A program made the position numbers and the translations under genes. 64,000 nucleotides of DNA from NCBI RefSeq assembly GCF_022179325.1, contig NZ_BPQQ01000018.1:62001-126000 (forward strand). Reading direction: 5' to 3'. The notes beneath the pieces were generated by a model. The model searched no databases, was not told where the DNA came from, and saw only the letters and a program-made list of their open reading frames with translations. This DNA is from Methylobacterium isbiliense. GTDB taxonomy: Bacteria > Pseudomonadota > Alphaproteobacteria > Rhizobiales > Beijerinckiaceae. Of the stretch, positions 54,577-61,778 are shown in pieces; within the stretch, counting starts at the first letter, position 1; each line of letters starts with the position of its first letter.

Positions 54577-56025
54577 GTGACCATCGTCCTCACCTTCATC
54601 TGCAATGCGGGCCTCAACCTGCTGCTCGGCCTGATGGTGGCGGGCCTGCTCGGGCCGGCGGAGTACGGGCGCTTCGCGGTCGCCTCGATGGCCGCCATCC
54701 TGGTGAGCACGGCCCTGTTCGACTGGCTGCGCCTGTCCACCACCCGCTTCGCGGGGGGCGGTGCGGCGCCGGGGGCCTCGCTCAAGGCGAGCCTGGAGGC
54801 CGGGTACGGCGGCCTCGCGCTCCTCGTCGTCGGCCTGAGCCTGCTGGCGCACGCCGTCGGCCTCGGGGTCGCGGGCGTGCCGGTGGTGGTGGTCGCCATC
54901 ATGGCGGTCGCGAACGCGCGGTTCGAGTTCCGGGCCGCGGAGGCGCGGGCGCTGTTCCGCAACCGGACCTATCTCGGGCTCGTCGTGTCGAAGAACGTGC
55001 TCGCGCTGGTGCTCGCGGTGGCGGCGGCCCACCTGCTCGCCAGCGCGGCCTGGGTCATCGCCGTCCTGGCGCTGAGCGCCGTCGCGGCGGCCCTGACCGC
55101 CCGTGCCTCCCTCGACCGCGAGCCGGCCCCGCTTTCGGCGGCGCGGCGCTCCGCCATCGCGGCCTTCGCCCGCTACGGCCTGCCCATCGTCGGGGCGAAC
55201 CTCGTCTATCAGGTGATCATCCTGGTCAATCGCGGCGTCGGGGCGGAGGCCCTGGGGCTGGCCGCCGCGGGGCAGCTCTCGCTCGCCACCGATCTGACGG
55301 TCCGGCTGCTCCTCTCGGTGGGGGCGGCGCTCGACGCGTTCCTGTTCCAGCTCGCGGTCCGGCGCCGCGCCGAGGACGGGGAGGCGGCGGGCCACCGGCA
55401 GGTCGCCAGCAACATGCTGATCGTCGGCGCCGTGCTGTGCTTCCTCGGCACCGCCTACGTGGTCGCCCTGCCGGCCCTGCAGGCGCTCTTCATCCCGGCG
55501 GCCTATCGCGGCGCCTTCGGCGAGCTCAGCACCATCCTGGTGCCCGGCATGGTCGCGTTCTGCTTCGGGCAGTTCGGCCTCAACCCGATCTTCCAGCTCT
55601 CGGGCCGCACCGGGATCCTGATGGGCAGCGCCCTCGCGGCGCTGGCGGCGGACCTCGCCCTCGTCTGGCTCCTGTCCCCCTGGGCGGGGGCGGCGGGGCT
55701 CGCCCTCGCGCATACCGGCGGGCTGCTCGCCGGGGCGCTCGCCGCCGCATGGCCGGCCGCGCGGGCCCGGGCCTGCTGGCCCTCCGGGCGCGACATGCTC
55801 GCGGTGGGGCTCGCCGCCGGCGCGATGGCGGGTGTGGCGTGGCCGCTGAGGAGCCTCGACGCGCCCTGGCTGGCGCTGGCCGGCGCCGGCCTCCTCGGCA
55901 CCCTGGCGTATGGCGGCGTCCTCATCGGGCTCGACGCGGGCGGGCTGCGCGGCTGGCTCGGGCGGCGGCTGACCGGGACCGGAGCCGTCCTGCGGGCGGG
56001 CGACGCCGAGATGGAGGCGCGGTGA
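54577..56025 (+). CDS. Wzx-type polysaccharide flippase (MATE/MOP superfamily)
   Basis: 482 aa from a GTG at 54577; the upstream frame is closed by TAG at 54541. About twelve to fourteen helices. The opening LTFICNAGLNLLLGLMVAGL then LGPAEYGRFAVA is the oligosaccharide-flippase (Polysacc_synt) signature GPxEYGRF. Position before a glycosyltransferase suits export of a lipid-linked glycan repeat unit. Stop codon lies two bases before the next ATG. It may serve the same surface polysaccharide as the ligase and GT-C genes 14 kb upstream. Confidence 0.85.
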   Translation: MTIVLTFICNAGLNLLLGLMVAGLLGPAEYGRFAVASMAAILVSTALFDWLRLSTTRFAGGGAAPGASLKASLEAGYGGLALLVVGLSLLAHAVGLGVAGVPVVVVAIMAVANARFEFRAAEARALFRNRTYLGLVVSKNVLALVLAVAAAHLLASAAWVIAVLALSAVAAALTARASLDREPAPLSAARRSAIAAFARYGLPIVGANLVYQVIILVNRGVGAEALGLAAAGQLSLATDLTVRLLLSVGAALDAFLFQLAVRRRAEDGEAAGHRQVASNMLIVGAVLCFLGTAYVVALPALQALFIPAAYRGAFGELSTILVPGMVAFCFGQFGLNPIFQLSGRTGILMGSALAALAADLALVWLLSPWAGAAGLALAHTGGLLAGALAAAWPAARARACWPSGRDMLAVGLAAGAMAGVAWPLRSLDAPWLALAGAGLLGTLAYGGVLIGLDAGGLRGWLGRRLTGTGAVLRAGDAEMEAR

Positions 56026-56027
56026 GC

Positions 56028-56909
56028 ATGGACAGGTTGGCGGTCATCATCGCGACGCGGGGCCGCCCGGCCCTGGTGCGCGCAATCGTGGACTGGCTCG
56101 GGGCCCAGACGCGTCCGGCCGAGCGGATCATCGTGGTCGGCACGCAGCCCGCCGACATCGCGGCGCTGCCCGAGGACCGGCCCGGCCTCACCGTGCGGAT
56201 CGGCCCCGCGGGCCTGCCGCGCCAGCGCAACGACGGGCTGCGGCTCGCCGGGGACGCCTACGACGGCATCGTCTTCTTCGACGACGATTTCGTGCCCTCG
56301 CGCTTCTGGCTGGAGAAGGCCGTCGACACCTTCCGCGCCCACCCGGACCTCGCCGCCCTCACCGGAACGCTGATCGCCGACGGGATCAAGTCCCCCGGCA
56401 TCGCCCTCGACGACGCGCTGGCGCGGGTGGCCGCGCACGATGCGGCCCTGCCCCGGCCCGGTGCCGGCCTCGACGGCCGCTTCGGCCCCTACGGCTGCAA
56501 CATGGCGTTCCGCACCGCGGCGATCCGGGGCCTGAGCTTCGACGAACGGCTTCCGCTCTACGCGTGGCTGGAGGATTCGGATTTCGGCGGGCAGATCCTG
56601 CGCCGCGGCGGGCGCACGGCCCGCGCCGAGGCGCTCCGGGGCATCCATCTCGGCCACAAGGCGGGCCGGGAGCAGGGCCTGCGGCTCGGCTATTCGCAGA
56701 TCGCCAACCCCCTCTACCTCGCCGGCAAGGGCACGCTGCCGCTTCCGGTCGCGGCCAACCTGATGCTCCGGAACGTGACGGCGAACATGGTGCGCGCGCT
56801 CGCCTCCGAGCCCTACGTCGACCGGCCGGGCCGCCTGAAGGGCAACGTCGTCGCGCTCCGCGACATCCTGCGCGGCCGGCTCGCGCCGGAACGCGTGACG
56901 CAGCTCTGA
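56028..56909 (+). CDS. GT2-family glycosyltransferase
   Basis: 293 aa from the ATG at 56028; a GTG at 56022 is in frame. GT-A fold: LAVIIATRGRPALVRAIVDW, the DxD-like metal site GIVFFDDDFVPSRFWLEKAV, and acceptor-site Glu/Asp in PLYAWLEDSDFGGQIL. QRNDGLRLAG just before the metal site is typical of GT2. It uses a nucleotide-sugar donor in the cytosol to extend a lipid-linked glycan. Coupled to the flippase gene. Confidence 0.88.
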   Translation: MDRLAVIIATRGRPALVRAIVDWLGAQTRPAERIIVVGTQPADIAALPEDRPGLTVRIGPAGLPRQRNDGLRLAGDAYDGIVFFDDDFVPSRFWLEKAVDTFRAHPDLAALTGTLIADGIKSPGIALDDALARVAAHDAALPRPGAGLDGRFGPYGCNMAFRTAAIRGLSFDERLPLYAWLEDSDFGGQILRRGGRTARAEALRGIHLGHKAGREQGLRLGYSQIANPLYLAGKGTLPLPVAANLMLRNVTANMVRALASEPYVDRPGRLKGNVVALRDILRGRLAPERVTQL

Positions 56910-56918
56910 GCGCCGCCG

Positions 56919-58157
56919 TCAGCCGGCCTCCGGCGGGTGCAGGCGCGGCGCCGGCCGGGTGAAGGTGCGCCGTCCCCGCTTCAGGCCGAACAGGACCGGA
57001 CTGACGGCGCAGACCGCCTCGGCGGCGTCGGCGGCGTCGAGCACCACGAGATCGGCCGGCCGGCCCGGCGCGATGCCGTAATCGGCCAGGCGCATCAGCC
57101 GCGCGGAGGATTCCGTCACGAGGTCGAGGCAGCGGGCGAGGTCTTCGGGCGCCGCCACCTGCGCCACGTTGGCGTAGAGGTTCGCCATCCGCACGAGCGA
57201 GCAGTCGCCGTAGGGCGTGAACGGGTTGAGCACGTTGTTCGTCGAGATCGAGCAGGTGACGCCGAGCGCCGCGAGGCGGTGGGCCGGCGTCACCCCGCGC
57301 GGCACGGAATGGTCGTGCTCGCGCCCGAGCAGGAACAGGTCGGTGGCGGGCAGCACCGTGACGGCGACGCCCGCATCCGCGAGGCGCCGGGCCGCCGCCG
57401 CGAACGCCTCCGGCGGCAGCGCCGAGAGCTTGGTGACGTGGCCGATCGCCACCCGCCCGCCATAGCCGTGCGCCACCGTCTGGCGGCAGACCTCGTCGAG
57501 GCGCATCCACGACGGGTCGAGGTCGAAATCGAGGTGGAAGTCGATGTCGACGCCGTAGGCCTGCGCCAGCGCGAAGATGCGCGCCACGTGCCCGTCGGCG
57601 TCGCGGTCGGTGTAGGGCACGCCGCCGATCAGGTCGGCCCCCTCGTCGAGGGCGGCCACCAGCACCTCCTCGCAGCCGGGATCGTCGAGCAGCCCCTCCT
57701 GCGGGAAGGCGCAGAGTTCGAGGTCCACCGCCCAGGCGTAGTCGGCCTTGAGGCGCTTGAGCGCCCGGAGGCTGGTGAGCCCGATGCGGGGATCGACCTC
57801 CACGTGGGTGCGGATGCGCGTGGTGCCGTGGGTGATCGCCCGCTCCAGCGCCGTGCGGGCGCGGGCATAGACGTCCTCCTCGGTGAAGTCGCGCTTGGCC
57901 CGCGCCACCGCGGCGAGCGCCTCCTTCAGCGTGCCGCCGCCGCAATCGCAGCGGCCGAGCAGGCAGGCCTTGTCGAGGTGGAGATGCGTCTCGACGAAGC
58001 CCGGCACGACGAGGCGCCCGCCGAGATCCTCGGCCGGCACGTCCGCCCGCAGGCCCGGCTCCACGGCGACGAAGCGCCCGGCGCGCACCGCGATGTCCAC
58101 GCGCTCGTGCGGCCGCCCGGGCAGGCGGGCATTGGTGAACAGGTGGTCCAGGCTCAT
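56919..58157 (-). CDS. cytosine-deaminase-like amidohydrolase with Asn in place of a key Asp
   Basis: 412 aa from the ATG at 58157. N-terminal beta domain then the metal motif VPGFVETHLHLDKACLLG (His58, His60), a TIM-barrel Glu/His region (IRTHVEVDPRIGL, DIDFHLDFDLDPSW) and VAIGHVTKLSAL. This order is that of the CodA/N-isopropylammelide branch. The usual Asp of the S/T-DN loop appears as Asn: TCSISTNNVLNPFTPYGD (Asn307-Asn308). If the loop alignment is right, the metal/proton-shuttle Asp is missing. The enzyme follows the NTF2-like gene by five bases. Likely substrate: a hydroxypyrimidine, triazine or other N-heterocycle. Confidence 0.85.
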   Translation of the reverse strand: MSLDHLFTNARLPGRPHERVDIAVRAGRFVAVEPGLRADVPAEDLGGRLVVPGFVETHLHLDKACLLGRCDCGGGTLKEALAAVARAKRDFTEEDVYARARTALERAITHGTTRIRTHVEVDPRIGLTSLRALKRLKADYAWAVDLELCAFPQEGLLDDPGCEEVLVAALDEGADLIGGVPYTDRDADGHVARIFALAQAYGVDIDFHLDFDLDPSWMRLDEVCRQTVAHGYGGRVAIGHVTKLSALPPEAFAAAARRLADAGVAVTVLPATDLFLLGREHDHSVPRGVTPAHRLAALGVTCSISTNNVLNPFTPYGDCSLVRMANLYANVAQVAAPEDLARCLDLVTESSARLMRLADYGIAPGRPADLVVLDAADAAEAVCAVSPVLFGLKRGRRTFTRPAPRLHPPEAG

Positions 58158-58162
58158 CGGCG

Positions 58163-58600
58163 TCAGGCGCCGGAGGCGGCGCGCGAGAGGATGCGCTCGG
58201 CGCTGTCGTTCCAGACCTCCTGCGATACGATCAGGCCGTCGCGGATCACGAAGCGGTCGACGTAGCGGTTGCCTTCGAAGGGCGTGCCGTCCGGCCATTC
58301 GCCGTAGAGCGTGCCCAGATTGTAGACGACCGTTTCCTCGGGGCCCGGCACGACGTCGTTGCGCAGGATGCGCTTCTTGACCCAGCGGTAGCGCGCGGCG
58401 TTGAAGGCCGTGGCCTCGCCCGGATGCCCGAACAGCCGGCCGCCCGTGAACACGATGCGCACGTCCGGCGCCATGAAGGCCGCGGCGGCGACCGGATCGG
58501 GGCGCATCGAGGCCTCCAGGAAGGCATCGACGATCCGGGCCGCGTCGGCGGAGGCCTGCGCGGGATCGGTGGGTGTCGGGCTGGCGAGCGGCTGGGTCAT
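58163..58600 (-). CDS. NTF2-like (SnoaL-type) protein in the amidohydrolase operon
   Basis: 145 aa from the ATG at 58600. The NTF2-type layout is present: RIVDAFLEASMRPDPVAAAA then FMAPDVRIVFTGGRLFGHPG and NRYVDRFVIRDGLIVSQEVW. It ends five bases before the amidohydrolase start. Such small domains serve as isomerases, hydrolases or accessory binders; in a catabolic gene set this one may act on a ring-opened or deaminated intermediate. Its promoter region holds the GntR-type dyad ATTGTATACC. Confidence 0.8.
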   Translation of the reverse strand: MTQPLASPTPTDPAQASADAARIVDAFLEASMRPDPVAAAAFMAPDVRIVFTGGRLFGHPGEATAFNAARYRWVKKRILRNDVVPGPEETVVYNLGTLYGEWPDGTPFEGNRYVDRFVIRDGLIVSQEVWNDSAERILSRAASGA

Positions 58601-58640
58601 CGGCGCCTCCTGGCGCGAGGATACCGCGGGCCGTCCGCAG

Positions 58641-58650
58641 ATTGTATACC
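58641..58650. promoter_or_regulatory. GntR/FCD-type operator candidate
   Basis: ATTGTATACC contains the GTATAC palindrome preferred by FadR/FCD-type GntR regulators (NTTGTATACAAN or TGGTATACCA). The only regulator in the locus is the GntR/FCD gene at 63424. Confidence 0.4.
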
Positions 58651-58812
58651 GTTTTGTGTGCAGATCGTGCCCGAAGCTTGGGCAGCCGCCGGGCGGGTGG
58701 ACGCGGGTTGGCGACGCGGGGCCGGGTGGGCGGAACCTGCCGTGCCGGACCGGCTGGCGGACAGGCCGATCGCCACGGGCGCCGCCCGCGAAGGTGAAGC
58801 GCGGAACTGCTC

Positions 58813-58828
58813 TCTCCCGCACGGGAGA
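58813..58828. repeat. second copy of the TCTCCCGYACGGGAGA palindrome
   Basis: TCTCCC-GCAC-GGGAGA, six-base arms and four-base centre. Differs by one central base from the palindrome at the 3' end of msrQ (2978-2993). Could be a dispersed small palindromic repeat. Confidence 0.5.
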
Positions 58829-58919
58829 AGGGGTCTGCCCGCCTCTCGCGGCGCGCCCCGCGCGCCCATCGCACACCCGAATCGTATATGCTTGGCACGA
58901 AACCTGCTGCGCGGCCCGC

Positions 58920-59771
58920 ATGACCGCGATCGCCTCGCTCCCCCGTGCCCCCGACGCGCCGGCCGACCGCCTCGGCGCCAAGGCGATCGAGCTGGAGGAC
59001 GCCGCCGTCACCTTCGGGCGCGGGCCCGCGGCGGTGGCGGCGCTGGCGCCGACGACGCTCGACATCCGCGCGGGCGAGTTCCTGGCCCTCGTCGGCCCCT
59101 CCGGCTGCGGCAAATCCACGATCCTGAAGCTCGCCGCCGGGCTGATCCAGCCCAGCCGCGGGGCGGTGATCGTCGGCGGGCGCGAGGCGGGCGCCAAGGC
59201 GCTGCGCATCGGCATGGCGTTCCAGAACCCGACCATGCTCCCGTGGCTCACCATCGAGCGCAACGTGATGCTGCCGCTGCGGATCGTCGAGCCGTTCCGC
59301 TCGCAGTTCCGGGCCAAGCGGCGCACGGCCTTCCGCGACCGCGCCCACGCGCTGCTCGATCAGGTCGGGCTCAGGGCCTTCGCCGGCCACTATCCCTGGC
59401 AATTGTCCGGCGGCATGCTCCAGCGCGCCAACCTGTGCCGGGCGCTGATCCACGAGCCGCAATTGCTGCTGCTCGACGAGCCGTTCGGGGCGCTCGACCA
59501 GTTCACCCGCGAGGAATTGTGGGGGGTACTGCAGGACCTCTGGATCGACCGGCGGCCCACCGTGCTGCTCGTGACGCACGACCTGCGCGAGGCGGGCTAC
59601 CTCGCCGGCCGCATCTGCGTGATGAGCGCGCGGCCCGGCCGCATCCTCGACGATTCGCCCGTCGCCTTCGCGCGTCCGCGCACCGTGGCGATGACCTACG
59701 AGCCGGATTTCGTCTCCCTCAACCACCGCCTGCGCGACCTCATCGTGAGCGCGCGCGCCGGGAGCGCCTGA
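58920..59771 (+). CDS. ABC transporter ATP-binding protein (NitT/TauT-like)
   Basis: 283 aa from the ATG at 58920. Walker A is LALVGPSGCGKSTILKLAAG, Q-loop is GMAFQNPTMLPWLTI, signature is LSGGMLQRANLCRAL, Walker B LLLLDEPFGALDQFTREEL and H-loop VTHDLREAGYL. The PTMLPWLTIERNV stretch is typical of the NitT/TauT/SsuB importer class. It drives uptake of the ligand bound by the NMT1-like protein at 60743. The permease begins one base after its stop. Confidence 0.93.
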   Translation: MTAIASLPRAPDAPADRLGAKAIELEDAAVTFGRGPAAVAALAPTTLDIRAGEFLALVGPSGCGKSTILKLAAGLIQPSRGAVIVGGREAGAKALRIGMAFQNPTMLPWLTIERNVMLPLRIVEPFRSQFRAKRRTAFRDRAHALLDQVGLRAFAGHYPWQLSGGMLQRANLCRALIHEPQLLLLDEPFGALDQFTREELWGVLQDLWIDRRPTVLLVTHDLREAGYLAGRICVMSARPGRILDDSPVAFARPRTVAMTYEPDFVSLNHRLRDLIVSARAGSA

Positions 59772-59772
59772 C

Positions 59773-60540
59773 ATGGAGCGCGTGCGCCAGCGCCTGTTCG
59801 CGGTCCTGCTGATCGTCGGCTTCTTCGCCGCCTGGGAGGTGCTGTGCGTCGCGCTCGGCGTCTCGGACCTGATCCTGCCGCGCCCGAGCCAGATCCTCGC
59901 CACGCTGATCGCCCGCGCGCCCGTGCTGTGGCCGCACATGCTCCAGACGCTCGGGACCACGATGCTCGGCTTCGCGCTCGGCGTCCTGACCGGGCTGGTG
60001 ATCGGGGCGGTCATCGGCGTGTCGCGGCTCGCCTACGACACCGCCTACCCGCTGCTGATCGGCTTCTCGTCGATCCCGAAGGTGGCGGTGGTGCCGATCT
60101 TCGTCCTGTGGTTCGGCTCCGGCACGGTGCCGGCGGTGCTCACCTCGCTCGTCATCTGCTTCTTCCCGATCGTCGTGAACATCGCCACCGGGCTCGCCAC
60201 CACCGAGCCGGAGCTGGAGGACGTGCTCAAGGCGCTCGGCGCCTCGAAGCTCGACATCCTCTGGAATGTCGGCCTGCCGCGCACAATGCCGTTCTTCTTC
60301 GCCTCGCTGAAGGTCGCGGTGACCTACGCCTTCGTCGGCACCGTCCTGGCCGAGACCGTGGCGTCGAACCGCGGCATCGGCAACGTGATGATGGCCGCCT
60401 CCTCCAATTTCGACGTGCCCCTCGCCTTCGCGGGGCTGTTCATCCTCGCGGGGCTCGGCATCGCGCTCTACGCCGCCTTCTCGCTCGTCGAGGCACGGGT
60501 GACCGGCTGGGCCACGCGCAAGCGCGAGATCGCTGTCTAA
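59773..60540 (+). CDS. ABC transporter permease (NitT/TauT-like)
   Basis: 255 aa, six predicted helices. BPD-type permease with the EAA loop LEDVLKALGASKLDILWNVG and LPRTMPFFFASLKVAVTYAF. Homodimer or paired with the ATPase at 58920. The permease is separated from the binding protein by the structured 202-bp region, so binding-protein level may be set apart from the membrane part. Confidence 0.92.
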   Translation: MERVRQRLFAVLLIVGFFAAWEVLCVALGVSDLILPRPSQILATLIARAPVLWPHMLQTLGTTMLGFALGVLTGLVIGAVIGVSRLAYDTAYPLLIGFSSIPKVAVVPIFVLWFGSGTVPAVLTSLVICFFPIVVNIATGLATTEPELEDVLKALGASKLDILWNVGLPRTMPFFFASLKVAVTYAFVGTVLAETVASNRGIGNVMMAASSNFDVPLAFAGLFILAGLGIALYAAFSLVEARVTGWATRKREIAV

Positions 60541-60542
60541 TG

Positions 60543-60722
60543 CCGGCGGTCATTGAAAATGACCGCCGGTTCGATTCTCGATCATTCGTCAAATCTCTGA
60601 TTTGGCGACGAAACATCGAGACGTCTCAACGGCCCTGTCGATCCCGGTCTTGCCCGGGATCGAGATCGATGCGTCAGCATCTTGGGCCGTTGGTATAACC
60701 ACGGGAAAGCGCCCGCGGGCGC
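60543..60722 (+). other. structured leader: hairpins and possible three-way junction before the SBP gene
   Basis: Four independent dyads fill this 200-nt gap. (1) CCGGCGGTCATT-GAA-AATGACCGCCGG, 60543-60569. (2) A long interrupted stem, TCTCGAT (60576) with ATCGAGA (60615), enclosing TTCGTC/GACGAA and AAATC/GATTT. (3) Outer stem CAACGGCCC (60627) with GGGCCGTTG (60684), enclosing two hairpins TCGATCCCGG-TCTTGC-CCGGGATCGA and GATGC-GTCA-GCATC, so a compact three-way junction. (4) GCGCCCGCGGGCGC at 60709 just before the start codon. This may be a regulatory RNA leader, a processing signal for differential expression, or a palindromic repeat cluster. No T-tract ends it. Confidence 0.6.
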
Positions 60723-60742
60723 GGATCACGGGAGTTCCGACG

Positions 60743-61762
60743 ATGTTCCTCCGCCTCGCCGCCACGCTGGCGCTGTGCCTTGCCGCGGGCACGGCCTTCG
60801 CGCAGACGAACGTCAAGTTCACGCTGGGCTGGAAGACCCAGGGGAGCGACGCCGCCTTCTTCCTCGCCCGCGACAAGGGCTACTTCAAGGAGGAGGGCCT
60901 GAACGTCGTGATCGACCAGGGCGAGGGCTCGGGCGCGACCGTGACCCGGATCATGGGCGGGGCCTACGACGCGGGCTTCGGCGACATCAACGCCATCATC
61001 CAGAACGCCGCGACGCGCCCCGCCGACGCGCCGGTGATGGTCTACATGCTCTGGAACCAGCCGCCCTTCGCGATCGTCTCCAAGGCGGCCAGCGGCATCA
61101 GGACCCCGAAGGATCTCGAGGGCCGGACCGTGGGCGGCGCGCAGGGCACCCCCACCACCCGCATGCTGCCGGTCTTCGCCAAGACCAACACTCTCGACCT
61201 CGCCAAGATCAAGGTCAGCAACATGGCCCCGAACCTGCAGGAGCCGATGCTCCTTCAGGGCCAGATCGACGCCGCGCTGGTCTTCAACATCACCAGCTAC
61301 TTCAACCTCGTGCTGAACCGGCAGGATCCCGACAAGGACTTTTCCTGGATCAAGTTCGGCGATTACGGCCTCGATCTGTACTCGAACGGCGTGATGGTGT
61401 CGCAGAAGCTCATCAAGGAGAACCCGAAGGCCGTGGCCGGCCTCGTGCGGGCGATCAACCGGGCGGTGATCGAGATCGGCCGCGACCAGGATCTCGGCAT
61501 GGAGGCCGTCGTCAAGTTCGACAACCTCGTCAACGCCGGCGTGGAGAAGCGCCGGCTGCAATATTCCTACGACACGCTGATCGTCTCGCCCGAGATGAAG
61601 GAGATCGGCGTCGGCGACCTGAAGGACGACCGCCTCAAGCGGGCTATCGGCCTCGTCGCGGCGGGCTACGATCTGCCGCGCCAGCCGGAGCCGGGCGAGG
61701 TCTTCTCCCGCCAGTTCCTGCCGCCGAAGGCCGAGCGGGAGCTAGTCTACGTGAAGAAGTAG
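60743..61762 (+). CDS. ABC transporter substrate-binding protein, NMT1/THI5-like
   Basis: 339 aa from the ATG at 60743 with GGGAGTTCCGACG upstream. Sec signal peptide (RLAATLALCLAAGTAFAQ). NMT1/THI5 pattern: KFTLGWKTQGSDAAFFLARD, KGYFKEEGLNVVIDQGEGSG, GGAYDAGFGDINAIIQNAA and LEGRTVGGAQGTPTTRMLP. It should bind a small heterocyclic or sulfonate/nitrate-type ligand in the periplasm; THI5-like members bind thiamine pyrimidines. The two amidohydrolases on either side favour an N-heterocycle. 16 bp before the second amidohydrolase. Confidence 0.9.
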   Translation: MFLRLAATLALCLAAGTAFAQTNVKFTLGWKTQGSDAAFFLARDKGYFKEEGLNVVIDQGEGSGATVTRIMGGAYDAGFGDINAIIQNAATRPADAPVMVYMLWNQPPFAIVSKAASGIRTPKDLEGRTVGGAQGTPTTRMLPVFAKTNTLDLAKIKVSNMAPNLQEPMLLQGQIDAALVFNITSYFNLVLNRQDPDKDFSWIKFGDYGLDLYSNGVMVSQKLIKENPKAVAGLVRAINRAVIEIGRDQDLGMEAVVKFDNLVNAGVEKRRLQYSYDTLIVSPEMKEIGVGDLKDDRLKRAIGLVAAGYDLPRQPEPGEVFSRQFLPPKAERELVYVKK

Positions 61763-61778
61763 GACGGGGGAGGGAGCC

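Larger units (their letters stand above)
58601..58919. promoter_or_regulatory. divergent promoter region of the amidohydrolase/ABC locus
   Basis: 319 bp between the NTF2-like gene (minus) and the ABC ATPase gene (plus). Contents: the dyad ATTGTATACC at 58641-58650 with TTTTGTGTGC beside it, the palindrome TCTCCCGCACGGGAGA at 58813-58828, and CGTATATG near 58885 as a possible second operator/-10 region before the ATPase gene. No coding sequence seen. Confidence 0.5.

Noticed and set aside
60541-60742. TPP riboswitch before the THI5-like binding protein
   Set aside because: The CUGAGA and other conserved thi-box elements are absent, although the gene family suggested it. The dyads do not match the TPP fold.
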